From Ciona savignyi (Eukaryota; Chordata; Ascidiacea; Phlebobranchia; Cionidae), in NCBI GenBank assembly GCA_000149265.1, contig CH003041.1:1094977-1158976 (forward strand): a DNA stretch of 64,000 bases, in the 5' to 3' direction. The position numbers were made by a program, and so were the translations under genes. Below the pieces are notes generated by a model. It was given only the letters and a program-made list of their open reading frames with translations, was not told where the DNA came from and made no database searches. This document shows, piece by piece, positions 36,801-45,900 of this stretch. Position 1 is the first letter of the stretch, and each line of letters begins with the position of its first letter.

Positions 36801-39800
36801 TCTATGGTAGCACTGGGACCAGGAATTTAGGCCATGAAAAGGCCCATTACTACCAGCGGCCCTGAGTTATCATGGATCCGGGATATAGCGGTCAAGTCGG
36901 CCATGTTTCACCCTTGTACACTCCCCATGCAAGTTTGCCCTTCATTTATTGATCAATCAATTTCAGGTAATCGATGTGGTGGAAGGAAAGGAGACTCAAC
37001 TCGACATTACTGGAAAGAGGGTCGCTTACAGGTCAGTACAATAGAGCTCGGCCATATATTATGCATGTGTGGCTGCTCCTGCAATTCCACTATGGCCACT
37101 TTTTTTGGCTGAGGGTGTCCAATTCGAATTTTTTTAATAAATTTTTTGGATGTAGAAAATGAATCAGAATTAATTTTTGATTCTAGCAATTTGAAATTAA
37201 GTGGTAATTTTTCAAATAATTGTAATTTGAATTGTAATGCAAAATCCTAATTATTTTTTCCTAATTAAAATAAGTACGAACATTTTTTCCCTGCTGTTTT
37301 AGTCTTATTTCAGCACAGTTTAGAATTGTAATTCGAAAATACAAATTCTTGAATTATTCTAGAAACCAAATATAGAACTTTTTTTCCACTGCTTTTTCTA
37401 AAGATTACTTAATGAATAGTATTACAACGTCTGTGATAATTCCCCTTGTATTTTCCCAAAATGATAAATCCGCTGTTAACGCTTCATCCTATCTCACAGT
37501 TGCTATGGTAGTGTGACTTCATTAAACGGGGAAGCAGAGCCAAGTTCGGTTGTGAGAGCGAAAGCTGAGGAAGCTCCTGAACATTGCAAAGGTATCGGGA
37601 AGTAGTGATCACTATAATATTGTTGTTTATTATTCACTTTCAATCTAATCTTAGGATATAGGATATTCATGTTTATCCCCGTGAATGGGAAAACCAAGGG
37701 GGTTATCACACAGGCAATCGTCAGATCACCTCGCGTCCATCGTTGGGTTACCGGAGCTATTGCAGTGTGTTGTATATGATAGACACGTTCCTTCAATTTG
37801 GTAGAACCCATTAATCCGCTGGGTTCAGTCCGTTAAGTGACTTGCCCAAGGACACAACCAACTAGCTAGCGACCAGTTTCGCGACTAATCGGCCGGACAA
37901 ATAACTTTAATCTTGATAAATGGGTTATTTTAAACTGATTCCACTGAGTATCTAGTGGGGTTAGTGCATCACCTTTTAGCCAAAGTGTTTCAGGATAAAA
38001 CGTGTATAAACATAAAATCTTTCCATACATTGACTCAGCAACCTTTAGGCTGGCATAACATCCTACGCATGGCAGTATGGTAACACTGCACATTGGTGCT
38101 TATGCAATGTAACGCAGGTCATATTGAAGAGGCCACCGTTGGCAACGACGGTGAATATCGCGTCCGTGGTCTCCGCCCAGGCTGCCATTATGACGTCACA
38201 GTCCGCGACTCTTCCGAGCGATTCAGTCGGGTGGCGCCAGAGCACGTGACGTTGGAGACGAAAGAGGCTGACGCGCACGGGTTCCGCTTCATCGCTTTTC
38301 GTCACATGACCGGGTTCGAGCTTTCCGGTCGAGTGGTCACAGAGCAAGACTACCTGCAACATATTAAGGTTGGGGTTTCGCTTTGTTGTGTCTTGTCGTT
38401 CCACGTGTGCCATGGGTGCAATGAGTGCCATAAGGGCCTCGTGTGACATGTGTGCCATGAGTGCATTGCGTTCCATGTGTGCCATGAGTGCATTGCGTTC
38501 CATGTGTGCCATGAGTGCATTGCGTTCCATGTGTGCCATGAGTACCTTGTGTGTCATGAGTGACACATGTGCCATGAGTACCACGTGAGTCATGTGTGCC
38601 ATTAGGGCCTCGTGTGTCATTAGTGTCATTGGTGCTACGTGTGTCATGTGTGCTATTAATACAATGTGTGCCATGAGTGTCGCGAGTGCCACGTGTGCCA
38701 TTAGTGCAATATGTGCCATGCGTGCCATTAGTGCCTCCTGTGCCATAAGAGCCTCGTGTGTCATGCGTGCATTGCACGCCACCGCCGCCATGTGTGCTAT
38801 GAGTCCCACTTGTGCTGTTAATGCTACGTTTGTAATTAGTGCCATTAGGGCCTCGTGTGTCATGAGTACCACATGTGTCACGTGTGCAACATTTTCCAAC
38901 CAGAAATATATTCACCATGTACCCACCAACAATCTCCCCCGCAGATGGTCTTGTATCGCTCTACCGACCCGTCGTCACCCGTCCACACGGTGTCCCTCAC
39001 ACGCGCGTCACCGTTTTTCCACTTCCCGTCCGTCCCAAGAGACGAGACGGAATACGTTTTACGCGTCGAATCCACGCTGGCCACCTCTGTGTACGAATAT
39101 TCCACCCCAGGTGCGAGCTTCTTCGCACAAGGACCCCATAAACATATCACGTTTCGTTTCGAACCAAAGGTGAGTCAGGTCTCTTGACTGAAAAATTTTC
39201 ATCTCTTGGCTGAAAATTTAAATTTTCATCTCTTGGCTGAATTTTTCATCTCTGGGCTGAAAATTTAAATTTTCATCTGTTGGCTGAATTCTTCATCTCT
39301 TGGCTGAAAATTTAAATTTTCATCTCTTGGCTGAAAATTTAAAGAATGGANNNNNNNNNNNNNNNNNNNNNNNNNNNNNNNNNNNNNNNNNNNNNNNNNN
39401 NNNNNNNNNNNNNNNNNNNNNNNNNNNNNNNNNNNNNNNNNNNNNNNNNNNNNNNNNNNNNNNNNNNNNNNNNNNNNNNNNNNNNNNNNNNNNNNNNNNN
39501 NNNNNNNNNNNNNNNNNNNNNNNNNNNNNNNNNNNNNNNNNNNNNNNNNNNNNNNNNNNNNNNNNNNNNNNNNNNNNNNNNNNNNNNNNNNNNNNNNNNN
39601 NNNNNNNNNNNNNNNNNNNNNNNNNNNNNNNNNNNNNNNNNNNNNNNNNNNNNNNNNNNNNNNNNNNNNNNNNNNNNNNNNNNNNNNNNNNNNNNNNNNN
39701 NNNNNNNNNNNNNNNNNNNNNNNNNNNNNNNNNNNNNNNNNNNNNNNNNNNNNNNNNNNNNNNNNNNNNNNNNNNNNNNNNNNNNNNNNNNNNNNNNNNN

Positions 39801-41165
39801 NNNNNNNNNNNNNNNNNNNNNNNNNNNNNNNNNNNNNNNNNNNNNNNNNNNNNNNNNNNNNNNNNNNNNNNNNNNNNNNNNNNNNNNNNNNNNNNNNNNN
39901 NNNNNNNNNNNNNNNNNNNNNNNNNNNNNNNNNNNNNNNNNNNNNNNNNNNNNNNNNNNNNNNNNNNNNNNNNNNNNNNNNNNNNNNNNNNNNNNNNNNN
40001 NNNNNNNNNNNNNNNNNNNNNNNNNNNNNNNNNNNNNNNNNNNNNNNNNNNNNNNNNNNNNNNNNNNNNNNNNNNAAATTTATAAAATCAAAGTTAAAAG
40101 ATTTCTAAGAGGGACGAAAATACATTTAAAAACAGTGGGAAATACATAGAACTAATCGATTTGATCTCATATTTTAGTTTATTTAACCTCTGTTCACATA
40201 TTAGTCTGACCGGTTAGTCTGGTGGTTTAGACGCCTTTCAACCGAAAGGTTAAAGATTTGAACTGGTCGCTAGCTTGTCGGTTGTGTCCTTGGTCAAGGC
40301 ACTTAACGAACATTGCCCGAACCCAGCTGACTAATGGGTTCTACCAAATTAAAGAAACTTGTGAATCAAACACAACACACTGCAATAGCTTCAGTAACCC
40401 GACGATGGGCGCGAGGTGATCTGACGATTGCCCGTGTGATAACCCCCTTGGTTTTCCCATTCACGACAATAAACATGAATATCCTATTCTGTGGTAATAT
40501 AGAGTTGATTTTTCCTTCCAGTTAAAATCTGTGGAACAAGAAACCCCGCAGGCTTCCCTTCTAACACTCCCTCTCACTCTAATCGCTGTGGCTCTCGCTT
40601 ATAACTATGCACAGGTACGAACACTGTTGTTTTCAGTGTAAGAATGTCAAAAAAAAAATTAAGTCAGAGTGTTGTTAGGGTCCGCTATATTGAAAAATAG
40701 TCATAAGAAAAAACGATTACTATTAACATTCATTGATTAATTTATGAGGATAAAGATTATCCAAGCAGTAATTCTCGGTAGATTTGAGAACTTCCTGCTT
40801 CGAAACTGATTGGTAGCTAGTCGGTTTTGTCCCTGGGCAAGGCACTTAGCAGACATTACATAAACGTAGTTGATTGATAGGTTCTACTAAACGGAACGTG
40901 TGAATTATACACAACACACTACAACAGCTCCGGTAACCCGACTGTGGGCGCGAGGTGAACTGACGATTGCCCGTGTGATAACCACCTTGGTTTTCCCATT
41001 CACGTGGATAAATATGAACATCCAATCCACCACAACACCGACTGAACATGACGCCGTTTTTCCTCACAGGTTTTTGAATTCCTTCAAAAAGTGTTTTCGG
41101 CTTTGAGCGGCAAACTCGACAATTCGGAGTCCAATTCCCGCCCTCAGCGCAAAACCCGAAAGTGA
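21838..41165 (+). CDS. NOMO: NOMO (nodal modulator), 26 exons, 1176 aa
   Basis: An ER membrane protein with many Ig-like/carboxypeptidase-regulatory-like domains; in vertebrates it works with the TMEM147/NCLN complex at the translocon and modulates Nodal. Exon starts-ends: 21838-21978, 22530-22619, 22781-22826, 23414-23514, 23868-24050, 25008-25163, 25699-25868, 26314-26447, 27129-27262, 27746-27950, 28433-28509, 29782-29972, 30404-30578, 31350-31623, 32175-32224, 33060-33180, 33630-33783, 34266-34392, 34690-34806, 35291-35353, 36967-37031, 37500-37591, 38118-38368, 38945-39169, 40522-40614, 41070-41165. Every junction keeps frame (3531 nt). Seen: signal peptide 1-25, GCGGFVKSDV (30-39), CAPNNGYFMVP, YYFKAMMKE, and a C-terminal membrane segment (about 1126-1141) with a short basic tail ending RKTRK. 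Human NOMO is 1222 aa. A polyA signal is at 41393. Both gaps fall in introns. Confidence 0.94.
22385..22490. mobile_element. Small palindromic element, copy 1
   Basis: 'ggtaccttctttactacagg', 'atcgcttgg' and, inverted, 'gatcctgtatagtaattaga', 'ggcacc'. It is related to 23190-23295 and lies next to SINE-A remnants at 22290-22380. Confidence 0.55.
23018..23335 (-). repeat. SINE-A interrupted by a palindromic element
   Basis: The SINE runs 23018 to about 23190, resumes at about 23292 ('caaagtgccttgtgcaaaga') and ends near 23335. The sequence 'caaagt' occurs on both sides of the insert and may be its target duplication. Confidence 0.72.
23190..23295. mobile_element. Palindromic element inserted in a SINE-A
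   Basis: Ends 'ggtacctaattactacagga' and 'gatcttgtagtaattagagg' (then 'tacc') are mutual inverted repeats, and the middle (cgcttgaaagc...ccaagcgatcc) folds back. No coding content. Confidence 0.65.
24624..24934. mobile_element. TA-flanked palindromic element with 'ataaggcgcac' ends
   Basis: The left end CCGTATTTTACGGAGCATAA leads into 'ggcgcac'. The right end reads, on the other strand, CTGTATTATATGGACTATAA then 'agcgcg'. TA flanks both ends, and internal copies of the motif (ttgcgtcttatagcccggtg, ggtgcgccta) make it strongly self-complementary. It lies in NOMO intron 5. Confidence 0.65.
26517..26814 (+). repeat. SINE-A, full length
   Basis: Head 'ccggacggttagtctggtgg', core 'ccttggacaaggcaaataac', tail 'gaatatcctattctgtccta'. 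It lies in NOMO intron 8. Confidence 0.86.
27465..27708 (-). repeat. SINE-A, nearly full length
   Basis: Tail side 'ttaggatagaataatcatg' through 'gccttgcccaaggacacgac' to 'ccagtttcgaacctacaacc'. It ends only about 40 bp before NOMO exon 10. Confidence 0.82.
28540..28875. repeat. Direct and inverted repeat cluster, possible MITE
   Basis: A block 'gaatattacatttatttgtt' followed by 'aaatgctctactacaattatt' occurs twice in direct order (about 28556-28620 and 28636-28700). It recurs inverted at 28825-28875 ('aataattgtagtagagcatt', 'aacaattaat'). Confidence 0.55.
28877..29135 (+). repeat. SINE-A lacking its first ~50 bp
   Basis: It begins 'gttgccggtacgaaactggt' and ends in a long TCCTA tail (29107-29135, 'ctatcctatgctatcctatc'). 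Confidence 0.82.
30637..30930 (+). repeat. 56-bp tandem repeat, about five units
   Basis: Units starting 'tgcaatctttattagagtaa' recur at 30637, 30693, 30749, 30805 and about 30862, ending in a partial unit. Units differ by only a few bases, so the array is young. It lies in NOMO intron 13. Confidence 0.9.
31030..31215 (-). repeat. Second copy of the 'gaccgggatagatgcaagat' element, with flanking direct repeats
   Basis: The minus strand carries the same order of blocks as 15388-15560. Directly outside, two ~64-bp direct repeats occur at about 30987-31050 and 31238-31302 ('aaaaaatcaagaaaat', 'ttcaaaaataaa', 'tataaagtatgtaa'). Confidence 0.65.
31764..31862 (+). repeat. SINE-B copy
   Basis: 'tgtgtgaccgaatggttagc' and 'gcgaccgatacatatactga', ending in an A-rich tail. 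A more diverged neighbour precedes it at about 31650-31740. Confidence 0.65.
32293..32400 (+). repeat. 25-bp tandem repeat, about four units
   Basis: Repeated 'taagattaaattctacaagg' followed by 'caaag', with a diverged first and last unit. Confidence 0.8.
32670..32940 (+). repeat. SINE-A, moderately diverged
   Basis: Head 'ttggtgggttagtgtgttgc', B-box 'ggttcgaaactgg', and 'ttggttttcccatttactgg' near the tail. It lies in NOMO intron 15. Confidence 0.78.
33275..33450 (+). repeat. SINE-A with internal deletion
   Basis: The head is joined to the tail: 'aatggacattgcccatgtgt' runs straight into 'taacccccttggtttttcta', so about 120 bp of the core is missing. Confidence 0.75.
35881..36838 (+). repeat. 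60-bp minisatellite, 16 units, in NOMO intron 20
   Basis: Units 'ttacattagtatgggtgggt', 'ccatggtagcactgggacca', 'ggaatttaggccatgataca' repeat 16 times with 1-4 differences each; one unit has 61 bp. Two adjacent dimers (36361-36480 and 36481-36600) are almost the same, so amplification also acted on unit pairs. The last unit runs into unique element sequence (36838-36920) shared with 15388-15560 and 31030-31215. Open frames across it on the minus strand are incidental. Confidence 0.93.
37651..37905 (-). repeat. SINE-A, nearly full length
   Basis: Tail 'ttaggatataggatattcat', core 'gacttgcccaaggacacaac', head end 'gactaatcggccggacaa' with a short deletion before it. It lies in NOMO intron 22. 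Confidence 0.83.
38440..38885. repeat. 9/18-bp degenerate minisatellite in NOMO intron 23
   Basis: Runs of 'tgtgccatgagtgcattg' and variants repeat for about 440 bp. Because the period is a multiple of three and the units hold no stops, several frames on both strands stay open (up to 278 codons on the minus strand, reading Thr/Gly/His/Asp- or Met/Ala/His-rich repeats). NOMO splice sites on both sides (38368 donor, 38945 acceptor) show it is intronic. Confidence 0.88.
39188..39350. repeat. Tandem repeat next to the assembly gap
   Basis: Units 'catctcttggctgaaaattt' and 'aaattttcatctcttggctg' repeat, with self-complementary 'aaaatttaaatttt'. It runs up to the gap at 39351-40075, which it probably caused. 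Confidence 0.8.
40204..40487 (+). repeat. SINE-A, full length
   Basis: 'gaccggttagtctggtggtt' at the head and 'acatgaatatcctattctg' at the tail. It lies in NOMO intron 24, ending 35 bp before exon 25. Confidence 0.85.
40775..41025 (+). repeat. SINE-A, diverged at the head
   Basis: 'cttcgaaactgattggtagc', 'gtccctgggcaaggcactta' and 'gaacatccaatcc' at the tail. It lies in the last NOMO intron. Confidence 0.8.
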
Positions 41166-41558
41166 TGACGTCACCGGGAAATTCCCGTTTCAATTGGAAA
41201 TTTGCAAACCAGCTTTGAGAGTCAAAACATATCTCAAGCTGCTATTGTAGTAATGGAGACTTATTTATTTCCACAACGGTTGATGAACTTTATGATTTCT
41301 ATGTACTCAGTGACCGAATCGTCATTAATTGTGAGAATGTGATTAGATTCGTGTGTTCCTTAATTGAATGGTACTAGTGCAGTCGTGTGTGAAATAAAAG
41401 CAATTATTCAATATTTTTGTTGATTAGCCAACTCGACTGTCAAGTAAAGTGGTCGCACAGATAGAAATAAGAATTTCAAAGTACGTTATTTACTAGGTAC
41501 TATGTCAACGCATATCTAGGCCGATCGTCATGCTAATTATACAAAGCTACTTAATACG

Positions 41559-41842
41559 TCCGGCCGGTTAATCTGGGTGGTTTAGTGCCATGCCTTTCAA
41601 CCAAAAGGTCGTAGGTTTTAAACTGATAGCTAGCTAGTCGGTTGTGTTCTTGGGCAAGTTAACGGACTATACCTGAACTCAATGGGATTTACTAAATTGA
41701 AGAAACGTGCCTATCATATACAATATACTGCAATAATTCCGGCAATCCGACGGTGGGCGCGAGGTGATCTGACGATTGCCCGTGTGTTAACCTCCTTGGT
41801 TTTCCTATTCACGGGGATAAACATGAATATATACTATCCTAA
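41559..41842 (+). repeat. SINE-A, full length
   Basis: It has the intact head 'gtccggccggttaatctggg', a core missing a few bases, and the tail 'gaatatatactatccta'. Confidence 0.85.
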
Positions 41843-42046
41843 TTAAAAGTATTGGTGTGGTTGTATAGCTCTGCCGTTAGTCGCCTGCTCGTCAACCCAA
41901 AGGTTGTGAAATCGAAACCAGTCGTTCGCGCTTTTTTTAAGTCACTTAACGGACGTTTCCTGAACCTAGTGTGTTAAACAATGAACCGATTTTCCTTATC
42001 GTATTTAACACACTTAAATAGCTCTAGTATAACTACGCTTTGGACA

Positions 42047-42340
42047 TAGGATAGGATAATCATGTTTATCCCCGTGAATGAGAAAACCAAGGGGGTTAAC
42101 ACATGAGCAATCGTCAGATTATCTTGCGCCTACCGTCGGGTTACCGGAGCTATTGCAGTGTGTTGTGTATGCTTCAGACGTTCCTTTAATTTGGTAGAAC
42201 CCATTAATCCGCTGGGTTCAGGCAATATCCGTAAAGTGCATTGCCCAAAGACACAACCGACTAGCTAGCGACCAGTTTCACACCTGCAACCTTTCGATTA
42301 AAAGGCGACGCACTAAACCGTTATACTAACCGGCAGGACA
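42047..42340 (-). repeat. SINE-A, full length
   Basis: The tail 'ataggataggataatcatg' starts it on the plus strand. It ends with the head complement 'actaaccggcaggaca'. Confidence 0.86.
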
Positions 42341-42985
42341 ATGATGTCATTCAGCAATTTCCCAACTTGGGCTTTCACTTTTTATTCCTATGATGGGAAA
42401 ACGCAGAGGGGTTAACGCAAGGACATTGTGGTAACTTACTGCTATATCTACCATCTCTCATTTTATGAACAGTTTTATTGCAAACTCCATTATCAAACCA
42501 GGAAACATTCGATTTCGATCTGTTGTTTTTCTACGAAAAAACTGTCTCCTTTTTTCTCTTTTTTTTATTATCACAGTTGAGAATGGTTTCCATCGATAAC
42601 TACATTGTGGTAGTGTGATTGTTAAAAATGAGACGTAAAATCGATAGTAAAAGGCCAAGCGCGGCTGCCCTCCTTTTTAAAATTAAATTCCAAAATCCGG
42701 ATATGAGCGTTTTCAGTGCGGCAGAGGATCGTTTTCAGTGCGGCAGAGGAGAGGATTATCTATGATAATACAATCGTCAATCTAAGCGCAGAGATCAAAT
42801 CTAGTGAATTCCGTTGCCTTTTCCCAGATTAGATTTTCTCTTGACCTACAATGAACCCAGCGGGTGATCCGGTTTAAAGCATTTCAGGTCTTATGCGTAG
42901 TGCTGGTACAGAACAGACAGTGTGTTGTTTGTAACTGGCGAGCAGGTTACACTATTTTATTCTTGTTCGAATCAAAGCTTTGAAA

Positions 42986-45900
42986 ATGGATTTTTCTAGC
43001 AAAAGAACTTATGGCATTGCAATGGCTGCTTTAGGTAAGTTTAGATCAGTTTAATAAATGCGTATGTGCTTATATAATGCGGAAATCATAGCTAAGAGGT
43101 GTTTATTTTTAATCTTTTTTGCCCACAAAGTCCAATATGAGCATCCGCTATCAAAGCCGAAGGGTTGCAGCTTCAAAACTGGTCGCTAGCGAGTCGGTTA
43201 TGTCTTTGGGCAAGGCGCGTCAGGGGCATTGCCTGAACCCAGGGATAACCCGATGGTAGGCGCGATTTGAAGATTGACCGTGTGATAACTCGCTTGGTTT
43301 TCCCATTTACTGGGTTCAAGAAATACCCGCAAAATGACTTGCCCAAGGACACAACCGAATATGTATCGATCAGTTTCGAATCTTCTACCCTATACCACTG
43401 AAAATCAATGCACTAACCCACATGGCTATTAGCTCAGATAAACGTATGTTCAAGGCAACATACGTAAATTTTTGTTTTAATAAAATATCCTAAAAATTGT
43501 TTTCCGTTTTTTTATAGTCGGGTTTATTAGAAATGTGGTTGTTTCTGGCATATTCACGCGTGTTTTGCCTTAAGCTTATAAAATAGACTAAAAAATCATG
43601 TTTCCATTATTTTTTTTCAATTTTATTATTATGGTGCTAAGACTTGGTTACGAACTCATTATGGGTTTAAAACCTGTTTCGTAACCTGGCATGGTAAAAA
43701 CGCTACTTTTACGGTCGTGTGGCCAAATGGTTAACGCGACCGATACATATACAGACTACAATACAAAAACGGTCCAAGTAACATTCTCAATCATGGGATC
43801 GAAACTTGGCTCGGTTAAAAAAATAAAAACACCCTAATTTGCATTCCAGGCTCCATAGCTTGGATCGGGTATGGACTGCTGTTCGTCATCTTTGCGAAGT
43901 GCCCGGACTTGAAAAAGAAAAACAGATTCCTGTTTTCGCTGGCTGTGTCTGACCTCTTAATAACCACCCACGTTGTAGCATCGGTTATAGCTTCTTTTCA
44001 GCCGGAATGGCCTTTCGGGAGTATCGGCTGCCAGGCAAGCTTAATTGTTTTAAATTTATTTTGAAAAACCAAACGGGTTAACTTACATTACTGTCAAATA
44101 ATCTATTTTTGTTTAATGTAAGTATTTATTAAAACTTATACATTTTGAGCTCATTTTGAAAAGTCGAGCGGGTTAACTTACATTACTGCCAATTTAAAAA
44201 TAACTGATATCATATCAAAATATGTTTTTTGTTCAATTTAAATATTTATAAAAACTGATACATTTTTAGTTCATTTAAACAAAAACGAACGGGTTAACTT
44301 ACATTACTGCCAATTTAAAAATAACTGATATCATATCGCAATATGATTTTTCGTATAATTTAAAGATTTAAAAAACTACATTTTTCATTTCCATTTGAAA
44401 AGCCGATCGATTAAGCTTGCAGTATCAATGCAACAATAACTGATGTTGCACGACACATGTTTTTGAATTATTTATAAAAACTGATCGATATTCTTTCCGC
44501 ACAGCTGGACGCTTTCATTGGGATGGCTCCGACCTTCATCAGCATTGCTGGGGCGGCACTAGTGGCCAAAGACAAATATTACAGAATCTGCAAACCTAAA
44601 ATGGGTGAGAAAATAGTGTTTTCCCAACCAGGGTTTAAACCAGGGTTTCCCAACCAGCTTTTAAATCAGTGTTTCCCAACCAGGTTTTCAAATCAGTGTT
44701 TCCCAACTAGTTTTTAAAATGGTGTTTTCCAACCATGGTTTAAAACAGTATTTCCCAACCAGGGTTTAAACCAGTGTTTCCCAAACAGTTTTCAAATCAC
44801 TGTTTCCCAAACAGTTTTCAAATTAGTGTTTCCCAACCAGTTTTCAAATCAGTGTTTCCCAACCAGTTTTCAAATCATTGTTTTTTAACCAGGGTTTAAA
44901 TCAGTGTTTCTCAACCAGGTTTTAAACCAGTGTTTTCCGACCAGGTTTTTAATCAGTGTTTCCCGATTACGGTTTCAACCAATGTTTTCCAACCAGGTTT
45001 CAAATCAGTGTTTCCCAACAAGGTTTCAAACAAGTGTTTCCCAATCAGGTTTCAAACAAGTGTTTCCCAACCAGGTTTTAAACCAGTGTTTCCTTATCAG
45101 GGTGAAATTCCTGTGGGCGAATTATAAATATTTTGGGAAAGATTTTCTGATGTATAATTTTGTGTGTAATTTCATATGATGGGATATTTAGGTTTTTCCC
45201 CCGTGGATTGGAAAACACAGAGGGAGATTAAATTGATAGAACGACTTAATCGCACAAAACGCACTGCAATAGCTCAGGCAACCTGACGGTGGATTAGGGG
45301 TCAGGTAATCTGACGAATGCCCGTGTGATAAAAAAAACGGGAGAAAAAAAACATAAATTCTAAATATCCTAAAGCTTTTTTTCGTTCTATAAATGAAAAA
45401 AGCAACCGCTGATTGCTAATTTCGATCCCACCACCTTTCGGCTGGCGGCTCCACGCGCTGCTTTCGGGCTAAGCAACCGTACATACACGGCCCCAGTGCT
45501 ACGGTCGTGTGGCCGAATGCTTAACGCGACCGATACATATACAGACTAACATAGAAAAAACGGTCTTAGCAACAAGCCCATCCTCGATTCGAAACTAAGG
45601 CCAGCACAAAAATACACTTATCTGGTATACTACACTGTAAAAATAGTACAGTAGCGGGAATAAAATGATAACGAGATTTACTGCAAAACTTCCAACTTGT
45701 CATAAAGCTTCTTTTGTTTTCTAGTTGGGCGGAACTATTCGTTCAGCATTTATGCGAACTGGACCCTCGGAATTATAGGCGGACTGTTGCCGTTTTTCGG
45801 ATTTGGTCAATACGGCTTTGAAACGGACGATCTTTCCCTTAGAACTGGTTGTTTACTCGATTTCAAAACAGTTTCAGCGTAGGTTGCAATGATTATAGCA

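Larger units (their letters stand above)
41166..42985. other. NOMO 3' UTR and opsin upstream interval
   Basis: AATAAA at 41393-41398 fits the NOMO end. Two full SINE-A copies (41559-41842 plus, 42047-42340 minus), a diverged third (about 41865-41960) and a 22-bp direct duplication 'gttttcagtgcggcagagga' (42708-42752) follow. No exon was seen. Confidence 0.55.

Noticed and set aside
38063-38899. Long antisense open frame (278 codons) and companions on both strands
   Set aside because: It covers a 9/18-bp minisatellite inside NOMO intron 23 plus antisense of exon 23. The length comes from a stop-free repeat in a multiple of three.
39300-40149. Open frames running through unknown bases
   Set aside because: They are created by the run of N in the assembly gap.
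43716-43790. Possible tRNA-Leu/Ser gene (gtgtggccgaatggttaacgcg type)
   Set aside because: A- and B-box-like motifs exist, but no cloverleaf can be closed and the sequence is repeated with A-rich tails. It is a SINE-B.
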